16,603 nucleotides of DNA from Parcubacteria group bacterium GW2011_GWD2_43_10 (GCA_000995845.1 LCEZ01000011.1:14162-30764), one strand, 5' to 3'. Numbered from the stretch's first letter, positions 1-6,992 are shown. Notes: a model not told the origin generated them from the letters alone. Made by a program: numbers and translations.

Positions 1-41
1 GCGCTTAATTCTTTATTGGTATCTACACCTTCAAACATATT

Positions 42-1979
42 TTATGGAGAATAACGTACAAAATATATGATCCCGCCGGCATCATCCGAAACCAGCAAGC
101 CACCCTGATAGTTTACCACCCCTACCGGCCGACCGCGTACGGTAGTGCCACTAAGCCAGCCAGTTATAAAATCGCTGACCTTTTTTGTTTGCCAATCAAT
201 CCGGAAAACTTTGTAACCGTCCGGCGGCTGCCGATTCCATGAACCATGCGCCGCTACAAACAAATCTCCTTGATAATCAGGAGGAAACTCTTCACCCTGG
301 TAAAAGGCTAGACCTAAGGGCGCGTTATGCGCTGGTAATTCTACAGCCGGTGCTATAGTATCAGCACAGGGGTCGCGAATATAAACATTTTTATCAAAAT
401 TTGTATCATGTAACTGCTGGCCATAACAAATCGGCCAGCCATAATTACCACCGGCAACTAATTTATTAATTTCTTCTGGTGGTAAAGTATTACCCAACTG
501 ATCACGGCCATTGTCAGTGCCGTATATAGCCCCTTGGTGCTCAACAAAATCAACCGTGTTGCGCAAACCACTGGCAAAAACCGTGCAATTCTTGCCATTC
601 AAGTCACAACGGGTGATGGCGGCGCGTTGCTTATCAGTTTCATTACAAACATTGCAACTGGAACCAACGGCGATATATAGCTGCCTATTTATTATTTTAA
701 CTGTCCTGGTCCAGTGTCCGCCAGTGGGTAAGCTGACCAACTTTTCAACTGTTTCCGCTTCGGCTTTTAAATCATTATCGCGATCTTGCACCCGCAAGAT
801 TTGGTCCTCGGCTGCAATATAATACCAACCATCATACTGAACTATATTATGCGGCCGCTTTAATCCGCTAAAAAATTCCTGCTGCCAATCAGCTCGCCCG
901 TCGCCATTAGTATCTTTGAGCACCAAAATTTTACCCTGACCCGGCACCGCCACATATACCGCCTCACCCACTACTGTCATTAACCTAGGGCCAACACCTG
1001 GGCCGGGCTTTGATAAAAGCGACGGTGCCAACTTGCTGGCAAAAATTTGGATAACAAAACCATCAGGCAAATTAAGAAAAGAAAGTTCTGAATCTGTTTG
1101 TGGTTTAACTGACGGCTCTGTAATCTCATCTGGAGGTGATTGATCATAATCATTCACCTCCGACTGTATTTCCGGCGAGGTCGGCGCCAGTACCGGACGC
1201 ACTGTTAAATACTGATAACTAAAAAATAAAATGCTAGCCGCTACCACGGTAATAAATATTAATAATACTTTAATAATTCCCTGGCCTGATACTTGATAAT
1301 GATTATGGTTATTGTTGGCCCGAGCCCGCACCTGCATACTGACTATCATTGAACCCCGCAAAATAATAACCCAGATACTAATGAACGACATAACTAAACT
1401 AGACGGCGGTAAGGTCTGGTGGGTCTCTAGCCAAGTAAACCAGAGATCACTCTCCATTATGTACGCTCTTATAGCCAGTAAGATCATGGCTAAATAGCCA
1501 AATCTCAGACCTTGGCGCCAGTGTTTGGTACCTAGAGCCTGATTAATAACCTTGACATTAGATATAACTATCATGCCAAGGTAAATGGTCATGGCCACTA
1601 AACCTAAAATCACCTCGGTTTCACTTAATCTAGAAACCAAACCCCAACCGTATTTATCCGGATAAATAACAACTAGCGTTAGGGCGTGAGCCAGGGCATA
1701 AAAAAATCCGACTACCCCTAAGTACTTGCGGTAACCAAGTTTGTTATCTAGAAAATTAAAATAATAACTAAAGCCAGAAAGGGCAAAAGAAATGGCTATT
1801 AAAACCGCGCCGGTTATAGCCAAGGCTTCGGCTAAAACTATTAAATTAATTGATTTATAAAAAACCAATTCATACAGCCAACCTAAGGCGAAAACAATAA
1901 ATGAAACCCACCAAGAATTCAGCCAAAGTTTATGCTTTAGCTCATGGGCTGGGCTATCATTATTTGCTAATTGATCCAT
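42..1979 (-). CDS. Membrane-anchored glucose/sorbosone dehydrogenase-like beta-propeller protein
   Basis: The 645-residue product has two parts. Residues 20-260 hold about seven hydrophobic segments; the stretch around 80-105 (LGYRKYLGVVGFFYALAHAL) resembles the ferric-reductase/YedZ (MsrQ) membrane domain, including H98 in the position of a heme histidine. Where that family usually has further histidines, this protein reads WRQGLRFGYL (154-163) and AIRAYIM (169-175), so heme binding is doubtful. After a Pro/Asp/Glu-rich linker (265-298), residues 300-645 match the soluble PQQ-dependent glucose/sorbosone dehydrogenase propeller: RPHN (375-378), GGHWTR (420-425), GLRNTVDF (471-478), GGNYGWP (510-516), AAHGSWNR (576-583) and GRPVG (616-620). 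H422 and R473 are candidates for the catalytic His and PQQ-contacting Arg. The propeller would face outside the membrane. The family oxidises sugars or alcohols with PQQ, but electron acceptor and substrate are unknown. The ATG at 1979 follows a near-perfect extended -10 box by 6 nt with no Shine-Dalgarno. Confidence 0.88.
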   Translation of the reverse strand: MDQLANNDSPAHELKHKLWLNSWWVSFIVFALGWLYELVFYKSINLIVLAEALAITGAVLIAISFALSGFSYYFNFLDNKLGYRKYLGVVGFFYALAHALTLVVIYPDKYGWGLVSRLSETEVILGLVAMTIYLGMIVISNVKVINQALGTKHWRQGLRFGYLAMILLAIRAYIMESDLWFTWLETHQTLPPSSLVMSFISIWVIILRGSMIVSMQVRARANNNHNHYQVSGQGIIKVLLIFITVVAASILFFSYQYLTVRPVLAPTSPEIQSEVNDYDQSPPDEITEPSVKPQTDSELSFLNLPDGFVIQIFASKLAPSLLSKPGPGVGPRLMTVVGEAVYVAVPGQGKILVLKDTNGDGRADWQQEFFSGLKRPHNIVQYDGWYYIAAEDQILRVQDRDNDLKAEAETVEKLVSLPTGGHWTRTVKIINRQLYIAVGSSCNVCNETDKQRAAITRCDLNGKNCTVFASGLRNTVDFVEHQGAIYGTDNGRDQLGNTLPPEEINKLVAGGNYGWPICYGQQLHDTNFDKNVYIRDPCADTIAPAVELPAHNAPLGLAFYQGEEFPPDYQGDLFVAAHGSWNRQPPDGYKVFRIDWQTKKVSDFITGWLSGTTVRGRPVGVVNYQGGLLVSDDAGGIIYFVRYSP

Positions 1980-1985
1980 TGGTTA

Positions 1986-1994
1986 ATTATATCA
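1986..1994 (-). promoter_or_regulatory. Extended -10 promoter of the propeller gene, predicted leaderless
   Basis: On the minus strand the sequence reads TGATATAAT, a full TGn plus TATAAT box. Six nucleotides (TAACCA) separate it from the ATG at 1979, so transcription should begin at or next to the start codon. No -35 box or ribosome binding site is visible. Confidence 0.65.
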
Positions 1995-2044
1995 TTTTAT
2001 TATCCTATTTTAAAAAATCTAACCCGTTATAGGTTAGTTTAGTC

Positions 2045-2064
2045 TGGTCGGGGTGGAGGGAATT
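2045..2064 (-). repeat. Second copy of the tRNA-Pro 3' end (att-like direct repeat)
   Basis: These 20 bases are identical to 2199-2218, which form the 3' half of the T arm, the acceptor strand, the discriminator base and CCA of tRNA-Pro. Identity stops on both sides (C versus T at 2044/2198, C versus G at 2065/2219). No D arm or anticodon arm precedes this copy, so it is not a second tRNA gene. A copied tRNA 3' end is the usual scar of tyrosine-recombinase integration. The spacing of only 154 bp means any element has lost its genes or was always tiny. Confidence 0.75.
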
Positions 2065-2124
2065 CCCTGGCGGGCCTGGGCTGGCTGGCGCTAACTAGCG
2101 CATCAGCCAACCCTTCAATTCCCT
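2057..2124. repeat. Nested stem-loop structure between the tRNA-end copies
   Basis: An outer stem pairs 2057-2064 (AGGGAATT) with 2117-2124 (AATTCCCT). Inside it, TGGCTG plus GCGCT (2082-2092) pairs with AGCGC and CAGCCA (2097-2101 and 2104-2109) across an AACT loop with a 2-base bulge. The fold is equally possible in DNA or in RNA from either strand. Its role is unknown; it may be part of a miniature mobile element or a small RNA. Confidence 0.5.
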
Positions 2125-2126
2125 AC

Positions 2127-2148
2127 GCGAGTGAAGCAGTTCACTCGC
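2127..2148. repeat. Perfect 9-bp hairpin, GCGAGTGAA/TTCACTCGC
   Basis: Stem arms 2127-2135 and 2140-2148 pair perfectly around the loop GCAG. On the plus strand a short T-run begins 6 nt after the stem, so it could work as a weak plus-strand terminator, but no plus-strand gene lies upstream. On the minus strand no T-run follows. Confidence 0.55.
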
Positions 2149-2167
2149 TCAAATTTTTCTTACAAAA

Positions 2168-2190
2168 AATTATTCCTTGATGGAATAATT
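2168..2190 (-). terminator. Intrinsic terminator of tRNA-Pro
   Basis: A perfect 9-bp stem (2168-2176 with 2182-2190, AATTATTCC type) with a 5-base loop is followed on the minus strand by a T-run. It lies 8 bases beyond the CCA end of the tRNA. The stem is AT-rich, which lowers confidence slightly. Confidence 0.65.
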
Positions 2191-2198
2191 AATTTATT

Positions 2199-2273
2199 TG
2201 GTCGGGGTGGAGGGAATTGAACCCTCTGTCTCACGGACCCGAACCGTGCATGTTACCGGTACACCACACCCCG
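2199..2273 (-). tRNA. tRNA-Pro(CGG), CCA encoded
   Basis: Read on the minus strand, all four arms fold. The acceptor is CGGGGTG with CACCCCG; the D stem is GTGT with ACAT and includes a G-U pair. The anticodon stem is CACGG with CCGTG around the loop TTCGGGT, giving anticodon CGG. The variable loop is AGACA, and the T arm is GAGGG-TTCAATT-CCCTC. The discriminator is A and CCA is encoded at 2199-2201. A 5' C paired with G and the anticodon identify a proline tRNA for CCG codons. The gene is shorter than many tRNA-Pro because its D loop has only seven bases, and the last 20 bases recur at 2045-2064. Confidence 0.93.
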
Positions 2274-2280
2274 CTATCCT

Positions 2281-2286
2281 ATTATA
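2281..2286 (-). promoter_or_regulatory. -10 box of tRNA-Pro
   Basis: A perfect TATAAT on the minus strand lies 7 nt before the first base of the tRNA, so the transcript would begin at or very near the mature 5' end. No good -35 box is visible. Confidence 0.55.
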
Positions 2287-2338
2287 TATCGTGCCCAGTG
2301 TAACTTAATTTAACTTATCTGGCAATATATCTGGATTA

Positions 2339-3319
2339 CTATTTAAATAATTCTTTGCCAACCTGCCAGTAGCCTGGTTCGCCTAATTTATCTTTGGCGT
2401 AATACCACCACTCCACTCCCCACAGCATTGCTTCAGTAAAGCCTGTTTTTTTAAAAACATTAATATTTTCCTTAAACATTTCTAGGCTCAAAGAATTTTG
2501 AGCCTCAGCCAATGGCAGTGAGGCTAGACCCTGCGGCGCCCATGGTTCCAATTGCAATTCACTTACTATTATATTATTCACCCAGGGTGAAACTAAAGCC
2601 GCCTTCAGTCTGTAATAATAAGCTGGCCAGGGATATGTATAATAGCCTATTACCGGATTCCAGGTAACGCGATAAAAAGTTGTACCCAGGTCATCGGCTA
2701 AGTGCGCTACTTCCCACCAAGAAGACAATTCGCCTGAGTCAGTTAATAGTATAGGGCGAGAACTATCTAATCTTTGCAATAAATTGATTTCGGCCATTAA
2801 CCTGTGTTTATTGGGTTGTAAACAAGCGCCATAAGCAAACAACGGCTCATTTTCCAGCTGCCAGCGTATGATAGCTGATTCAGAGCGATAATGTTCAACG
2901 ACCGCGGCCACCATTTTAAATTGACGAACAGTGATTTCATCAAATCTTAAATCTTCAATCCAGGCTGGATCATGACATTCTGGCCAGCGCGGTAATTTAC
3001 GACCAACCGCCAATGTAATAGTGGCACCCGAATCCTTAACCATAGCCACAAATTTATCCAGCTCAGAAAAATCATAAACTCCTGAGGTAGCTTCAATTTC
3101 ATTCCAATTAGCCTGCAGCCTAAAGTGAACTGGCTGATAATCAGCTATTATTCTCTGCAATAATTCATCTGGCTCAAAGCCTAAATAACGAGCATGAGCG
3201 GCGGAAAAGGTAACGGTAAATTGTGGCGAATCAGTAAAAGTTAACTTGCGTTCACCTACCAGGCCAATAATCACCACTAAAATTATGGGTACTACTACTA
3301 ACCAAAATAAGTAACGCAT
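2339..3319 (-). CDS. Membrane-anchored clan GH-A-like glycoside hydrolase
   Basis: The 326-residue protein begins with an uncleaved-looking hydrophobic segment (4-21), followed by a soluble TIM-barrel-like domain. Two signature sites are visible: QLENEP at 154-159, giving E158 as the acid/base residue in an Asn-Glu-Pro motif, and VSELQLEPW at 252-260, giving E254 as the likely nucleophile. Other barrel hallmarks are HFRLQANWNEIE (65-76) and LWGVEWWYY (299-307). This matches retaining clan GH-A enzymes (GH5/GH39/GH42-like); the exact family cannot be fixed by eye. The active domain should sit outside the membrane. The ATG lies 4 nt after the stop of the EamA transporter gene, so the two are likely translated from one message. 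Substrate is unknown. Confidence 0.8.
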   Translation of the reverse strand: MRYLFWLVVVPIILVVIIGLVGERKLTFTDSPQFTVTFSAAHARYLGFEPDELLQRIIADYQPVHFRLQANWNEIEATSGVYDFSELDKFVAMVKDSGATITLAVGRKLPRWPECHDPAWIEDLRFDEITVRQFKMVAAVVEHYRSESAIIRWQLENEPLFAYGACLQPNKHRLMAEINLLQRLDSSRPILLTDSGELSSWWEVAHLADDLGTTFYRVTWNPVIGYYTYPWPAYYYRLKAALVSPWVNNIIVSELQLEPWAPQGLASLPLAEAQNSLSLEMFKENINVFKKTGFTEAMLWGVEWWYYAKDKLGEPGYWQVGKELFK

Positions 3320-3323
3320 AATT

Positions 3324-4214
3324 TTAACCCCAACTTAGCCACCATAGCCCGCCAGCTATGAGAATGATGCCGCAAGCTTTTCGTATTAGCGCGCTCTTAG
3401 AAAATTCTTCGCGTAGTAATTGCGGCCATTTATAAGAAACTAACAAAGCTAAAATTAAAATAAAAACATACTGCATACCCTGTAGGGCTTCAACCAAGGT
3501 CACGCTGGCTAGTGACACGGCATAACTATTTAGAACCCCCGCAATCGCGCCTGAGGCCTGACCGCCAATAAAACTAAATTTGAGTCCATTGGAAGTTTTG
3601 CCAACCATATGCCCAAATGACGCCCAAGTACCTGGAATCAAAAGCAAAAGCAAACCGGTTAAGAAGGCGCCAAAACGTGAAACAATTAATCCAGTAACAA
3701 AAGTTGCCTCAGAGAAAGTAAGTTTAAGTAAAACAAACGCTAAGCCAAATACTAAACTTGATAAAGTGGCTAAGACGATTGATCTTCGGTTTAAACCACC
3801 TGGACCGCCAACCATTAAAAATCCACCCATTACTAATACTAAGAAAGCGGCCAAATGCCAAGGCATTAATCGTTCACCAATTAGAATAAAAGACCCAGTA
3901 AAAACAAATATCGGGTTTAGGCTACCGATAAAAGCTGGGATCCGCGAGGCTTCGCCGGTTTTTAAAACCGTGAACATTATATAAAGGGCAATTGTAAAAC
4001 AAGCCCCGGATATAAGGCCGTAAACCCAGCCCCAAAGCGTAGGATTCTGCCAACCAAAAGGTATCAGCAATAAAGCCAACAAACCAAGACAAGAGATAGC
4101 AAAAGTATAAACCGCCGGATTATCCATCCGTTTTTGCCCGAGCAAAGACTTATCTACCACCGCAACTATGGAGTTAAAAAAATAACCGATTGTAGCCCAG
4201 CCGATCCAACTCAT
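3324..4214 (-). CDS. EamA/DMT-family membrane transporter
   Basis: The 296-residue protein is almost entirely hydrophobic, with about ten membrane segments in two similar halves, as in the drug/metabolite transporter superfamily. The end of the first half carries the typical GERLMPWHLAAFLVLVMGG signature (113-131). The second half ends with a short basic loop followed by a last segment near 279-293. Proteins of this family export or exchange small metabolites such as amino acids, nucleotides or sugars; the substrate cannot be read from sequence. It precedes the anchored glycosidase by 4 nt. The start at 4214 puts the first membrane segment right at the N-terminus; no Shine-Dalgarno is seen. 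Confidence 0.85.
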   Translation of the reverse strand: MSWIGWATIGYFFNSIVAVVDKSLLGQKRMDNPAVYTFAISCLGLLALLLIPFGWQNPTLWGWVYGLISGACFTIALYIMFTVLKTGEASRIPAFIGSLNPIFVFTGSFILIGERLMPWHLAAFLVLVMGGFLMVGGPGGLNRRSIVLATLSSLVFGLAFVLLKLTFSEATFVTGLIVSRFGAFLTGLLLLLIPGTWASFGHMVGKTSNGLKFSFIGGQASGAIAGVLNSYAVSLASVTLVEALQGMQYVFILILALLVSYKWPQLLREEFSKSALIRKACGIILIAGGLWWLSWG

Positions 4215-4215
4215 A

Positions 4216-4353
4216 CCCGGTATATTAACTTCGCCTGTCCATCCCGGCGCGAATTCGGGAGAACAAGATTTAGTTTGTGATAAATATCTGAATCAGACAT
4301 AAATTTTATATAATAATGGAAATGGCAAGCGCTAGCGAAGTTGTTGTACCGGG
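4216..4353. repeat. Imperfect inverted repeat filling the gap upstream of the EamA gene
   Basis: Positions 4216-4235 and the reverse complement of 4334-4353 match at 16 of 20 positions, both starting CCCGGTA and carrying AACTTCGC. They enclose about 98 bases that include a short TCCCG/CGGGA hairpin (4242-4261). It could be a degenerate miniature inverted-repeat element or a leader structure of the transporter mRNA. No target-site duplication was recognised. Confidence 0.4.
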
Positions 4354-4409
4354 CATATATTTACCTTATTAGTGTACACCCCTGCCATTTTTTCTAGAAA
4401 TACATATTT

Positions 4410-5606
4410 CTAAATCTTGTCGGAACAAATTTCAGCATAAACTCGGGCTGACTCCCGGGGTGTGCGGACAAATGTTTTCCTATCTACCTCAATCAAGCCA
4501 AATTTTGGCTGGTAGCCTTTATCCCATTCAAAATTATCAAGCAATGACCAATAAAAATAACCCTTGACTTCGGCACCTTGTTTCTGGGCTTGTTTAACAG
4601 CCGCCACAGAACGGGTTATAAAACTGGCACGCTGGGCTTCAGATTGGGCGTCAATACCATTTTCAGTTACATAAAGCGGTAAGTGGTAGCGCTGCCAAAT
4701 AGTTAGCAAAACCTCACCTAAACCAGACGGATAAACTTCCCAGCCTAAACTAGAAATTTCCTTATTTAATTTTTTAGGATCAGCAAAGGCCACAAAACCA
4801 CGCGACCAATTAAAGCTAAAAAGGACACGCTGATGAAAATAATAATTAACTCCAATAAAATCATGACTGCCGGTGGTTAATTTCATTAGCCATTTATTCC
4901 AAAAATTATCAGCCCTGATAGTCGCCCACTCATCCAGAATAAACCAGCGTCTATATGGCTCTAAGGAAAAAAAATTGTGTGCCAGACCCACCCTTGCCTG
5001 CGGTAATGCTTCATGAATAATCTTGTAAGCTTCCTGATGAGCCTGGGCTAAATTATTAACAACCTTAATCATACGCCGATATGATTTAATTTGTGGCGGC
5101 CAATGGCCATATAAATACCCCTCTGTTGCCAAAACCAGAGGCTCATTAATAGTAACCCACAAATCTATATCTGAACCGAACTCTTTAACAACCAATTGCA
5201 CATAACGTTTAAAATACTCAATCGCCTGATTATTTTCCCAGCCCCCCTGATTAGCTAGCCATTGAGGCAGAGTAAAATGATGCAAAGTCAAGCAGATTTT
5301 TAAATTTAAACTTTTTAAGGTTTTTATTACTTGGCGATAATGCTCAATCTCTGATTGAGAAATTTGACCTGGGGCTGTTTCTATCCTAGCCCACTCCATT
5401 GAAAAACGATGGGCATTTTGTCCTAACTGCTTGGCGAGAGTAAAATCTTCAGCAAATTTTTCATAATGTCTAACTGCCTGGCCACATTGTTCCAAACCAC
5501 GCTGCTTTTCCCAAAAATGCCAATCGCTCCAAATATTTCCGCCTTCAACTTGATAAGCTGAGGTTGCACTACCCCATAAAAAACCAACGCCATTACTTTT
5601 AACCAT
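4410..5606 (-). CDS. GH1 beta-glycosidase (beta-glucosidase type)
   Basis: The 398-residue protein shows the full GH1 signature set. The N-terminus has FLWGSATSAYQVEG (9-22), then HRFSMEWARIE (66-76) and HHFTLPQW (109-116). The acid/base glutamate is E155 in TINEP (152-156), and the nucleophile is E315 in YVTENG (312-317). WSLLDNFEW (353-361) contributes to the aglycone and sugar-binding site. It is shorter than the usual 440-480 residues, mainly through trimmed loops between 230 and 290, but all catalytic parts are present. There is no signal peptide, so it should act in the cytoplasm, releasing a terminal beta-linked glucose or galactose from small glycosides. It follows the CaCA exchanger gene by 32 nt and is probably in the same transcript. 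Confidence 0.93.
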   Translation of the reverse strand: MVKSNGVGFLWGSATSAYQVEGGNIWSDWHFWEKQRGLEQCGQAVRHYEKFAEDFTLAKQLGQNAHRFSMEWARIETAPGQISQSEIEHYRQVIKTLKSLNLKICLTLHHFTLPQWLANQGGWENNQAIEYFKRYVQLVVKEFGSDIDLWVTINEPLVLATEGYLYGHWPPQIKSYRRMIKVVNNLAQAHQEAYKIIHEALPQARVGLAHNFFSLEPYRRWFILDEWATIRADNFWNKWLMKLTTGSHDFIGVNYYFHQRVLFSFNWSRGFVAFADPKKLNKEISSLGWEVYPSGLGEVLLTIWQRYHLPLYVTENGIDAQSEAQRASFITRSVAAVKQAQKQGAEVKGYFYWSLLDNFEWDKGYQPKFGLIEVDRKTFVRTPRESARVYAEICSDKI

Positions 5607-5638
5607 AATGCTATCTAAATACCATTAGTTCTCTTCAA

Positions 5639-6580
5639 CTAAAACCACCTCAAGCCCACTTCTGTGGCTAAAAATAAAGCGTATAAGCCAATCAAAACCC
5701 AGCCTTCCCGAGGCGTTAAACGCCGGCCAGTGTAAGATAAAATTATAAAAGCAAGTAGTAATATAATTAAAACTGCTACAAATAAGTAATAAGAAGGGCC
5801 GATTAGTAAAACCATTGGCTTAATAAAAGCCAGTAAGCCAACGACCAAAGAATTGGCAAACGCACTGCCAACCAAATTACCAAATGATAAATCTCTGGCA
5901 CCGCTACGCCAGGAACGAAATGCTAGTGTTAATTCTGGTAAGTTTGTACCAAGGGAAAAGAATATAAGACCAGCTAAGAAAGGACGAATATCTAAACTTT
6001 CCAAAAAAGGCAGAGTGAAATCAAGAATAAACCTAGCCAATACCACTATACCAATTAATCCGAGCATGGCTAACCAAAATGCTTTTAGATTAGAAGTACC
6101 ACCTTCTATTTTAATTGAAGGATGGGGCAAGGAATTAGACTGAATAAAATAAAATACGCTTAAACCATAAGTCAGAACCAGTATTAATCCATCGAATGAA
6201 GATAGGGTGCCATCAAACATCAACCACAAAGGCAAGCTTATATAAGCTGCTATTAAGATTAATTCCCGGTGTTTAAAACTTATATCCACATCAATACCAC
6301 GATCCACGATCACACTTAAACCGACTATTAGCCCCAACAACACCACCACTCCGCCCATTAAGTTACCAAATGAAAGTTGTCCAACATTTTGCAATGAAGC
6401 CTGTATCCCCACAGTAAATTCCGGCATAGAAGTTAGCACTCCTAATATTAAGCCCAACCAAAAATGCTTTATGCCTAAATTAGCACCTAGGGTTTTAATA
6501 TTAGTTATAACCACATCGGCCGATTTGCCAATCAGATAAAAAAATACTACAAACAGTGCGATATTTGAAATAATTGACAT
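5639..6580 (-). CDS. CaCA-family sodium/calcium exchanger-like protein
   Basis: The 313-residue protein has about ten membrane segments and the two alpha repeats of the Ca2+/cation antiporter superfamily. Repeat 1 has TSMPEFTVG with GNLMGG; repeat 2 has LGTNLPEL with GNLVGSAFANS. The acidic ion-coordinating residues are E54 and E216. It resembles bacterial YrbG-type exchangers, which move Ca2+ or another cation against Na+ or H+ across the inner membrane. The reading frame is open upstream to an ATG at 6625, but that extension would run through the terminator hairpin at 6599-6621 and add 15 residues before the first membrane segment. The ATG at 6580 lies 6 nt after an extended -10 box and is chosen as the start. 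Confidence 0.85.
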   Translation of the reverse strand: MSIISNIALFVVFFYLIGKSADVVITNIKTLGANLGIKHFWLGLILGVLTSMPEFTVGIQASLQNVGQLSFGNLMGGVVVLLGLIVGLSVIVDRGIDVDISFKHRELILIAAYISLPLWLMFDGTLSSFDGLILVLTYGLSVFYFIQSNSLPHPSIKIEGGTSNLKAFWLAMLGLIGIVVLARFILDFTLPFLESLDIRPFLAGLIFFSLGTNLPELTLAFRSWRSGARDLSFGNLVGSAFANSLVVGLLAFIKPMVLLIGPSYYLFVAVLIILLLAFIILSYTGRRLTPREGWVLIGLYALFLATEVGLRWF

Positions 6581-6586
6581 ATTTTT

Positions 6587-6595
6587 AGTATAACA
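6587..6595 (-). promoter_or_regulatory. Extended -10 promoter of the CaCA exchanger gene, predicted leaderless
   Basis: The minus strand reads TGTTATACT, that is TGn followed by TATACT, with the six bases AAAAAT before the ATG at 6580. The spacing is the same as at the propeller gene (1986-1994). No Shine-Dalgarno or clear -35 box is present. Confidence 0.6.
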
Positions 6596-6598
6596 CAA

Positions 6599-6621
6599 CC
6601 CTCCGACTAAAAATCGGAGGG
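6599..6621 (-). terminator. Terminator hairpin downstream of HU
   Basis: A perfect 8-bp GC-rich stem (6599-6606 with 6614-6621, CCCTCCGA/TCGGAGGG) has a 7-base loop. On the minus strand it is followed by TTGTGTT, an imperfect T-rich tail. It lies 49 bases after the HU stop and just before the exchanger promoter, which fits a terminator separating the two units. Confidence 0.6.
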
Positions 6622-6670
6622 TCAAAATGCCAGTTGCGAGCAGTGGGCGACTACCCGACCGGTGTGCTAT

Positions 6671-6955
6671 TTAGAGGATTGCGTCCTTGGCAGCCTTGGC
6701 AACGCGGAACTTGACCACGGTCTTAGCCGGGATCTTGATCGCTTCGCCAGTGGCAGGGTTGCGGCCCATGCGGGCAGCCCGCTGCTTCTTGATGAGCTTA
6801 CCAAGGCCATGGATAGTGAATTCGCCTGATTTCTTGGCCTCACTGTAGGCCAGAGAAACTAGCTCTTCTACCATCATTGCCACATCCTTGCGGCTGTGGT
6901 TGGTCTTATCCGCCAGGGCGGACAGAACCTGAGACTTACTCATACCTTTGGCCAT
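6671..6955 (-). CDS. HU-family histone-like DNA-binding protein
   Basis: The 94-residue product is an HU/IHF-type DNA-bending protein acting as a dimer on the nucleoid. It has the N-terminal helical dimerisation part (MSKSQVLSALADKTNHSRKD), the GEFTIHGLGKL strand turn, and the DNA-binding arm with GRNPATGEAIKIPAKTVVKF near residues 65-84. The start at 6955 is chosen because AGAGAGGAG precedes it at normal spacing; an upstream ATG at 7036 would add 27 residues foreign to the family. The gene is visibly GC-richer than its neighbours, with C- or G-ending codons, as expected for a highly expressed gene. It is transcribed divergently from the helicase gene. Confidence 0.95.
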   Translation of the reverse strand: MAKGMSKSQVLSALADKTNHSRKDVAMMVEELVSLAYSEAKKSGEFTIHGLGKLIKKQRAARMGRNPATGEAIKIPAKTVVKFRVAKAAKDAIL

Positions 6956-6992
6956 ATAGGCTCCTCTCTGGGTTAAGAAATTAGCACCAGCT

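Larger units (their letters stand above)
1980..2338. other. Gene-poor stretch holding tRNA-Pro, terminator and a tRNA-end duplication
   Basis: No convincing coding region is seen in these 359 bases on either strand. They contain the promoter of the propeller gene, a structured block (2045-2148), a terminator hairpin (2168-2190), tRNA-Pro (2199-2273) and its -10 box (2281-2286). The piece 2287-2338 shows only a short repeated ATCTGG motif and no clear terminator for the glycosidase gene ending at 2339. Confidence 0.7.

Noticed and set aside
2045..2064. A second tRNA-Pro gene
   Set aside because: Only the last 20 bases of the tRNA are present; no D or anticodon arm precedes them.
4390..4411. 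Palindrome TAGAAATA/TATTTCTA as a terminator of the GH1 gene
   Set aside because: It is AT-rich with almost no loop, overlaps the stop codon, and no T-run follows on the minus strand.
6581..6625. Upstream start of the exchanger gene at 6625
   Set aside because: The 15-residue extension would lie across the terminator hairpin and promoter; the ATG at 6580 is preferred.
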